DNA from: Nitrospira sp.
GTDB lineage: Bacteria; Nitrospirota; Nitrospiria; Nitrospirales; UBA8639
Length of the DNA: 64,000 nt
Direction of reading: 5' to 3'
Assembly (NCBI GenBank): GCA_011523385.1
Contig: WTGX01000017.1
Coordinates: 207,653-271,652, forward strand
Position numbers and translations under genes: made by a program. Each line of letters opens with the position of its first letter. Position 1 is the stretch's first letter. The notes below the pieces were generated by a model. That model was not told the DNA's origin, did not search any database, and saw only the letters and a list, made by a program, of their open reading frames with translations. Below are positions 58,920 to 64,000 of this stretch, piece by piece.

Positions 58920-59879
58920 ATGCTGACCACGTTTCGCATTCGCCGCTTTAACCCGGAATCGGAATCGCCGCAATCCTATTTCCAGGACTACCCGTTGGCG
59001 ACGGAACGGTCGGACACGGTCCTCGACGCATTGCTCAGGATCCGGGAAACCGTGGATGAATCGCTGACCCTGCGTTGTTCATGCCGGGGAGCCATCTGTG
59101 GGTCCTGCGGGATGCGCATCAATGGACATGCCGCCTTGGCGTGCAAGACCAAAGTGGCGTCCCTGGCCGCGCCGGGCGAGACGGTCCACGTGGAACCGAT
59201 GAACAATATGCCGGTGATTAAGGACCTGGTCACGGACATGGCCGGGTTTTGGGAAAAGATCCGCCACGTTCAGCCCTGGCTCCAGCCCACGGGTCCGGAG
59301 CCTGAAGGCGAGTATCTGGCGTCCCCGGACGCGATGAATAATTTGACTGGCGTGATGGGTTGCATCATGTGCGGAGCTTGCGTGTCGGATTGCGCGGCCT
59401 TGGAAGTCAGTCCGAATTTTGTCGGACCCGCGGCGTTGGCCAAGGCGTACCGGTTCGTGGCAGACCCCAGGGATGGGAACAGTTCGTCACGGTTGAGAGA
59501 ACTCAATAATCCGGGCGGCATGTGGGATTGCACACGGTGCATGGAGTGCATCGAAGTGTGTCCCAAAGGCGTGGGGGCCATGGACCGCATCATGACGCTT
59601 CGGGCCAGGGGCATTGAGCAGGGCGTGCCGGCCACCTCCGGCTCGCGTCATACCGAAGCGTTTGCGGATATTATCGAGCAGAAAGGGCGCCTTGATGAAC
59701 CCATGTTGGCCGTTCGAACGTTCGGGCTTACCAATCTCCGGCAGATGTTCTCCTTTCTACCGATGATTCTTCGAGCATTGCCCCGGGGCAAACTTCCCAA
59801 ATCCGGGCCCTTGCATCGCCCGATACCGGGGATTGATCGAATCCGACGATTGTTTCAACGAGCGAAGGAGCGACGATGA
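58920..59879 (+). CDS. sdhB: Succinate dehydrogenase iron-sulfur subunit
   Basis: A 319-residue protein with three cluster sites. The 2Fe-2S site is CSCRGAICGSCGMRING with a fourth Cys in AALACKTKV. The second is CIMCGACVSDCAALE, and the third CTRCMECIEVCPKG. It is about 70 residues longer than classic SdhB; the extra C-terminal part (from IIEQKGRLDEPMLAVRTFG) resembles HdrC-type tails that contact an HdrB-like partner. Its stop overlaps the sdhE start by four bases. Confidence 0.92.
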   Translation: MLTTFRIRRFNPESESPQSYFQDYPLATERSDTVLDALLRIRETVDESLTLRCSCRGAICGSCGMRINGHAALACKTKVASLAAPGETVHVEPMNNMPVIKDLVTDMAGFWEKIRHVQPWLQPTGPEPEGEYLASPDAMNNLTGVMGCIMCGACVSDCAALEVSPNFVGPAALAKAYRFVADPRDGNSSSRLRELNNPGGMWDCTRCMECIEVCPKGVGAMDRIMTLRARGIEQGVPATSGSRHTEAFADIIEQKGRLDEPMLAVRTFGLTNLRQMFSFLPMILRALPRGKLPKSGPLHRPIPGIDRIRRLFQRAKERR

Positions 59880-60757
59880 AATACGCGTTTTTCCCCGGGT
59901 GCGTGTCAAAGGGAGGCTGTCCCGAACTCTATCAGTCCGTGAAACAGGTGTACCCTCGGTTGGGGATTGAGTTGGAAGAAATGACCACGGCGTCGTGTAC
60001 GGGCGCGGGGGTGGTGCAGGAAAAAGATTTGCGTTTGGGGGATATCCTGAATGCCCATACGTTGGCCATGGCCGAGGAGCAGGGACTTCCCATCATGACG
60101 ATTTGCAGTACGTGTCAAGGGGTGATGAGTCAGGCGAATCACCGGCTGACGACGGATGCCGGCTATTTGGACGACGTCAACCGGGTTCTGGCCGAAGAGG
60201 GGCTCTCCTACCGCGGCACCACCACGGTGAAACATTTTGTCTGGATTCTCCTGGAAGACGTGGGGGAAGAAAAGCTCCGGCAAGCGGTGAAGAGGCCGTT
60301 GACGGGGTTGCGGGCGGCCCCGTTTTATGGGTGCTACATTCAACGGCCCAGTGCGGCGCTGGGGTTTGACGAACAGCCGGCAAGGGCCCAATCATTGGAA
60401 ACGGTGATGGCCCTGCTGGGCGCCGAGGTGGTGGATTTCCCGGGCAAGACCCGATGCTGCGGCATGCCGTTGCTTACCATTAACGAACCCGGCTCGCTGA
60501 AGATGGTTGCCCATCATACATCCGATGCCAAAGAGCACGGAGCCGACGTGATGGTCACGCCGTGCCCCTTGTGTCATCTCAACCTCGACGGGCTTCAAAC
60601 CAAGGCGGCCAAGCGCGAGCGCCGTGACATTGATCTGCCGATTTTACATTTGCCCCAGTTGCTCGGACTTGCCATGGGCCTGGAGCCGCGGGCACTCGGC
60701 CTCAAACGCAATCTGGTGCCTACGACATCGGTGTTGGAGAAACTCGGGGTGACGTAA
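59876..60757 (+). CDS. sdhE: SdhE/HdrB-like CCG-domain membrane-associated subunit
   Basis: A 293-residue protein related to heterodisulfide reductase subunit B, which replaces the haem anchor in class-E succinate:quinone reductases and passes electrons to or from quinone. The second CCG set is intact: GCYIQRP, TRCCGMPLLT and CPLCHLN. In the first set the CCG is changed to Cys-Thr-Gly (TASCTGAGVV), with CSTCQGVM following. This change may be normal for SdhE proteins. No transmembrane helix is evident; amphipathic segments could bind the membrane. Confidence 0.85.
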   Translation: MKYAFFPGCVSKGGCPELYQSVKQVYPRLGIELEEMTTASCTGAGVVQEKDLRLGDILNAHTLAMAEEQGLPIMTICSTCQGVMSQANHRLTTDAGYLDDVNRVLAEEGLSYRGTTTVKHFVWILLEDVGEEKLRQAVKRPLTGLRAAPFYGCYIQRPSAALGFDEQPARAQSLETVMALLGAEVVDFPGKTRCCGMPLLTINEPGSLKMVAHHTSDAKEHGADVMVTPCPLCHLNLDGLQTKAAKRERRDIDLPILHLPQLLGLAMGLEPRALGLKRNLVPTTSVLEKLGVT

Positions 60758-60775
60758 GAACGGGAAGGTCGAGGA

Positions 60776-61165
60776 TTACGAAACTTCTTTGGACACGGTC
60801 TTGAAGTAAGCCAGGAGGTCGCGCGCTGAAAGAATCCCCACGATCTTCCCGTTATCGCTCACGGCCAAGTGACGAATCCGTTTGTTGGCCATAAGATCTC
60901 TTGCATAGTGGGGCGAAAGCTTCTTCTCGACGGTCAGAATGGGACTGGACATGACGTGAACCACTGAAGTCTTTGCCACGTCATCATGTTCGGCCACGGC
61001 CCGGACCACGTCGGTCTCGGTCACAATGCCGGAGAAATCGTTTCCTTTCTTTACCAACAGCGACCCGATGCGCTGGTCGTGCATTTGTCCGGCAGCCTGT
61101 TTGACCGTCATGTCCTCGGTCACGACGCTCAGATCCCTGTTCATCAATTGTCCGATGGTCGCCAT
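60776..61165 (-). CDS. Two-CBS-domain protein
   Basis: A 129-residue protein made of a CBS pair. The first is TIGQLMNRDLSVVTEDMTVK through GIVTETDVVRAVAEHD; the second, VHVMSSPILTVEKKLSPHYA through GILSARDLLAYF. Stand-alone CBS pairs bind adenosine nucleotides and sense energy status. The ATG at 61165 is chosen because the domain begins there; an upstream extension to 61348 is not supported. It is convergent with sdhE, 18 bases apart. Confidence 0.9.
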   Translation of the reverse strand: MATIGQLMNRDLSVVTEDMTVKQAAGQMHDQRIGSLLVKKGNDFSGIVTETDVVRAVAEHDDVAKTSVVHVMSSPILTVEKKLSPHYARDLMANKRIRHLAVSDNGKIVGILSARDLLAYFKTVSKEVS

Positions 61166-61325
61166 CGCGTCTCTTTTCAAGCACGAGAAAGGTATGAGGC
61201 TGAAAAACGATGGGGTGCATTCTAGGAAAAACAGGAAAGATATGCAAGAAACCTGCATTATTTGACAAACACTCACCTGAGCCATTCCGCTTGAATCACC
61301 GCCGCCGAATAGCCTTGTCGGCACC

Positions 61326-62045
61326 TTATGGTTTCCGCATGTTGGCATACGCCATTGCGTGAGCGGTCAACGAGGCTGCAAATGTCGCAAAGCTGAATTC
61401 TTGATTTGGCTCGGTGAATTTTCCTTTCAGGCCCCCCTTTTTATCTGACAAAATCAGACAAGTTCCATCATACAGGCGCTCCCGCATCAGTCGCTCACAA
61501 AACAGTTCGTAGCGTTTGGCGTATGACGTGGTCTTGAATTCGGGGAATACCTCGAAATGCGGCTCATCTACTTTAACCGGCGATGTCGATTTCGGCGTAT
61601 CTTCCAAAAGCATTAACCACCCGAGCCACGGTTTTTGTGACGGCTTAAATTTGCCTTCTCTGTACGCGGTTAACAGGTCCGTTGAGTTACCAAGGGCTTC
61701 TTCTACGCGATTGTTGAAATTGTTACCAAAAGATGGTCCGATATGGGCTTTGAATTCAATGGATGCTAGAAGCCGGTCGTCCACGACCACCAGTAAATCC
61801 CAATTTTTTGTCGGCCTGAAATAGCCAGGCAAAGTAGTTGTTCTAGTATGGATCGTGGAATCCGGCAATCCTACCTCTGACAGCAACTCAGTCAAAAGCT
61901 TTATGAACCCGTCAAGATGTTTGCCGCCAGTGACGGCACTTCTGTTGCCGGCATCCTTTTTCCCTGTGGACCCCCCTTGCTTTTTGCGCTGATGACTTCT
62001 TGCCTTCCAAAAATATTGAATGGCTTTCGCCAGCCGGTCTTGCAT
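61326..62045 (-). CDS. PaeR7I/XhoI-like type II restriction endonuclease
   Basis: A 239-residue enzyme. NWDLLVVVDDRLLASIEFKA followed by HIGPSFGNNFNNRVEEALG matches the conserved core of the PaeR7I/XhoI family, with the PD-(D/E)xK nuclease as Asp...Glu-Phe-Lys. Further shared blocks are AYREGKF, SYAKRYELFCERLMRERLYD. Family members cut CTCGAG, but the site here is only a prediction. It starts three bases after the methyltransferase stop. The downstream CBS gene is separate. Confidence 0.78.
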   Translation of the reverse strand: MQDRLAKAIQYFWKARSHQRKKQGGSTGKKDAGNRSAVTGGKHLDGFIKLLTELLSEVGLPDSTIHTRTTTLPGYFRPTKNWDLLVVVDDRLLASIEFKAHIGPSFGNNFNNRVEEALGNSTDLLTAYREGKFKPSQKPWLGWLMLLEDTPKSTSPVKVDEPHFEVFPEFKTTSYAKRYELFCERLMRERLYDGTCLILSDKKGGLKGKFTEPNQEFSFATFAASLTAHAMAYANMRKP

Positions 62046-62048
62046 AAC

Positions 62049-63032
62049 CTATTTCTTTTTCATTTGCATTTTGATTTCGGCGTAAGAGAACAATGAACCC
62101 GTTACGTGGCGAATCCGTTTCTCCGCGAGTTCACAATAAGAGCGGTCGATTTCCACGCCGATGGAGTTGCGTCCCCACTTAGCCGCGGCGACCGTGGTGG
62201 TCCCCGTTCCCATGAACGGATCCAATATCGTGTCCCCTACGAAGGAGAACATACGGACCAAACGTGCCGCTAGTTCTTCGGGATAGGGGGCGGGGTGCAT
62301 TCGGGTCGATGCGCCGGTAAGGCCGGACCAAATGGGTTGAAACCATCGTTTGTGGTTTTCATCAGATATAACGGACAGTAGCCGCATTGAGACTGTCGGG
62401 TTCCGGTAGCCACCCGGTTTGCGTTGCATCAGGACGAACTCAATGTCGTTCTTGATGACGGCATTGGGTTCATAAGGTTTTCCTAAGAATCCGGCACCAT
62501 TTCCCGATACCTCAAACACGGCATTGGCAATCTTGTGCCAGATGATTGGTGCCAGGTTGTCATAGCCAAGTTTTCTACAGTGGTCTTGAATAGAGGAATG
62601 AAGCGGAACGACCGTGTGTCTCCCGTCATTTTTTCTTCGTGCCAGACAGACGTCGCCGACCACGCAAATCAGGCGCCCTCCCGGGACCAACACGCGATGA
62701 CAATGCGCCCAGACTTTATCGAGTTCACGGAGAAATTTTTCATAGTTTTTGATGTCCCCAAGCTGGCTAGGGTGGTCTTTGTATTTTTTTAAGATCCAGT
62801 ACGGCGGGGAAGTGACCACCAAATGAATGGATTCATCTTCAAGAAACGTCAGTTCACGCGCATCTCCTTGGACTAATCGGTGTGATGTCGGGATTTGCTG
62901 GACTGCCACTTCTATCTGTTTGAGGAGCCGTTTGTCCTTTGCGATACGGGGGATATCGGTTTGCGGGTCTTTCAGTTCGGCGACCGAACCAGGCAAATAG
63001 CGATCATAATCAAAGACATCTAGCGTTGCCAT
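62049..63032 (-). CDS. DNA methyltransferase (beta class, SPPY type)
   Basis: A 327-residue methyltransferase with circularly permuted motifs. The catalytic motif VVTSPPYWILKKYKDHPSQL (near residues 71-90) precedes the AdoMet motif DPFMGTGTTTVAAAKWGRNS (near 278-297). The S/T-S-P-P-Y-W form is typical of N4-cytosine or some N6-adenine enzymes of the beta class. It protects DNA from the adjacent endonuclease. Characterised PaeR7I/XhoI methyltransferases are, as I recall, NPPY gamma-class enzymes, so this pairing may be unusual. Confidence 0.88.
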   Translation of the reverse strand: MATLDVFDYDRYLPGSVAELKDPQTDIPRIAKDKRLLKQIEVAVQQIPTSHRLVQGDARELTFLEDESIHLVVTSPPYWILKKYKDHPSQLGDIKNYEKFLRELDKVWAHCHRVLVPGGRLICVVGDVCLARRKNDGRHTVVPLHSSIQDHCRKLGYDNLAPIIWHKIANAVFEVSGNGAGFLGKPYEPNAVIKNDIEFVLMQRKPGGYRNPTVSMRLLSVISDENHKRWFQPIWSGLTGASTRMHPAPYPEELAARLVRMFSFVGDTILDPFMGTGTTTVAAAKWGRNSIGVEIDRSYCELAEKRIRHVTGSLFSYAEIKMQMKKK

Positions 63033-63273
63033 GGCGATTAAGTCATTGATGTGTCCTGAATGGTGGAAGGCTCTTGCTTTTCATACACGACATGAATTTG
63101 TCTGGCTGGGATTGCAATTTTCAGTTACGCAGTATAAGCCCTTTCAAATAGTCTGACAATCAATGATGTCAATTCTCCCACCTTCACAGCGGTTTTCTCT
63201 CTTGCAAGGGTTTGTCTTGTGCGTTAGCCTGATCAGGCAAGACAAGTAATAGTAAAACTTGGAGTTCCATCCC

Positions 63274-63999
63274 ATGACTCAATCCATGATGAATCTCGAA
63301 CGAATCGTTAGTGGCATGCAGGAGCCGGTGAAGCGGTTTGTTGAGCGCGTGCAGACGCTCGGCGGGGCAAACTGTTTGGCGGTGATCGGGGTGGGCGCCA
63401 TTGCCACGTCCGGCTTTGATCCGGCGCGGCATACCGCGCGTAGCGTCCTGGTTCTGGAAACGGTTGATCTGGCCATGCTCCGGGAACTGGCCAAGGACGG
63501 GGTCAAACTCGGGAAAGCCAAGATCGCCGCGCCCTTGATCATGACGCCCGTGTACATTGCCGGGTCCCTGGATACTTTTCCGTTGGAATTTTTGGAGATT
63601 CAGCAATGCCACGTGTGTTTCGTCGGCACCGACTATTTTGCGGATCTGTCGTTTGAGGAACGCCACGTTCGGCTGCAATGTGAGCGCGAACTGAAAACCA
63701 TCCTGATCGGCATGCGGCAGGGCCTCCTGGCGGCTGCGGGTCGTGAAAAACTGTTTGGGGTCATGGAAGGCGATATTGCCGAGCGGCTGATCCGCACGCT
63801 CCGCGGGCTACTGTGGCTTCATGGACAACACGACTACCTGTCGGCGATTGAAATCGTCGGCCGGATCGAGCAGGAAACAGATCGATCCCTTCCCGGCATT
63901 CGCGCGGCGCTGCAAGAAAACCACCAGCATGACTGGAAGGATTTTACACGGCTCTATGATGAAATCGACGGGTTAAAGACCGTGGCCGATCGCTGGTAA
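63274..63999 (+). CDS. Conserved hypothetical protein, nucleotidyltransferase-like (241 aa)
   Basis: Not firmly recognised. A 241-residue soluble protein with GGANCLAVIGVGAIATSGFD near the N-terminus and VYIAGSLDTFPLEFLEIQQC, VCFVGTDYFADLSF and RLQCERELKTILIGMRQGLL in the middle. The last two recall nucleotidyltransferase-fold hypothetical proteins that lack clear catalytic Asp pairs. GGAGTT lies nine bases before the ATG. It ends one base before the window edge, with its TAA included. Confidence 0.7.
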   Translation: MTQSMMNLERIVSGMQEPVKRFVERVQTLGGANCLAVIGVGAIATSGFDPARHTARSVLVLETVDLAMLRELAKDGVKLGKAKIAAPLIMTPVYIAGSLDTFPLEFLEIQQCHVCFVGTDYFADLSFEERHVRLQCERELKTILIGMRQGLLAAAGREKLFGVMEGDIAERLIRTLRGLLWLHGQHDYLSAIEIVGRIEQETDRSLPGIRAALQENHQHDWKDFTRLYDEIDGLKTVADRW

Positions 64000-64000
64000 C

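Noticed and set aside
1..64000. tRNA, rRNA, CRISPR arrays, insertion sequences and known riboswitches
   Set aside because: Scanned by eye for cloverleaf ends, repeat-spacer patterns, transposase motifs and common aptamer cores; none was convincing. A covariance-model search would be needed to exclude small RNAs.

Overview
The window reads as a bacterial chromosome of moderately high GC with compact housekeeping genes. The class-E-type succinate dehydrogenase (SdhA, SdhB and an HdrB-like SdhE), the Tat-signalled MsrB, the PqqD-fused methyltransferase, the RecG with an N-terminal extension and many palindromic repeat scars together suggest a Nitrospira-like member of the Nitrospirota. That placement is an inference from gene content; no rRNA or tRNA gene is visible to confirm it.

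Layout. 0-2.6 kb: lipB, an SDR oxidoreductase and a lysine-tailed peroxiredoxin. 2.8-5.7 kb: a compact RiPP cluster with a radical SAM/SPASM maturase, a 61-residue precursor ending in three back-to-back (Tyr/His)-Asn-Arg motifs, a 2OG-Fe(II) oxygenase and an HExxH-type peptide hydroxylase. 5.6-7.8 kb: a Septu-like ATPase/HNH pair, convergent with the RiPP operon and overlapping its end. 8.2-14 kb: VOC protein, dtd, murJ, a TerB-like protein and a membrane spermidine-synthase-like protein. 14-29.3 kb: a defence island with a BsuBI/PstI-type restriction-modification pair, a broken antitoxin, a PIN toxin-antitoxin pair and a type I hsdMSR locus. Between hsdS and hsdR lie three cargo modules (a TIR-STAND protein, a second PIN toxin-antitoxin pair and an AlbA_2 ATP-binding protein). 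The first two are each followed by a decayed copy of the hsdR 5' end.

29.5-39.9 kb: core genes (FG-GAP lipoprotein, ruvA, yebC, fmt, ksgA, ftsK, lolA, gph). 40-43.5 kb: an A+T-richer insert with a three-gene TIGR04255 operon of unknown role and a DUF262-HNH nuclease. 43.9-51.3 kb: msrB, rpmB, recG, a DUF4143 ATPase, and a two-gene unit of a PqqC-like diiron-type enzyme and a PqqD-domain methyltransferase. 51.5-57 kb: higBA, an AbiJ-like protein, a metallopeptidase lipoprotein and a RloA/RloB (AbiL-like) pair. 57-60.8 kb: sdhA, sdhB, sdhE. 61-64 kb: a CBS protein, a PaeR7I/XhoI-like restriction enzyme with a methyltransferase, and a conserved hypothetical gene.

How the parts work together. 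The four RiPP genes form one biosynthetic unit, predicted to cross-link a short C-terminal core into cyclophanes and then hydroxylate it. At least eight independent anti-phage or restriction loci and four toxin-antitoxin loci, one broken, are scattered between housekeeping blocks. Small hairpin repeats of several families have inserted not only between genes but in frame inside fmt, ftsK and the TerB-like gene. No transposase, integrase, CRISPR array, tRNA or rRNA was recognised.
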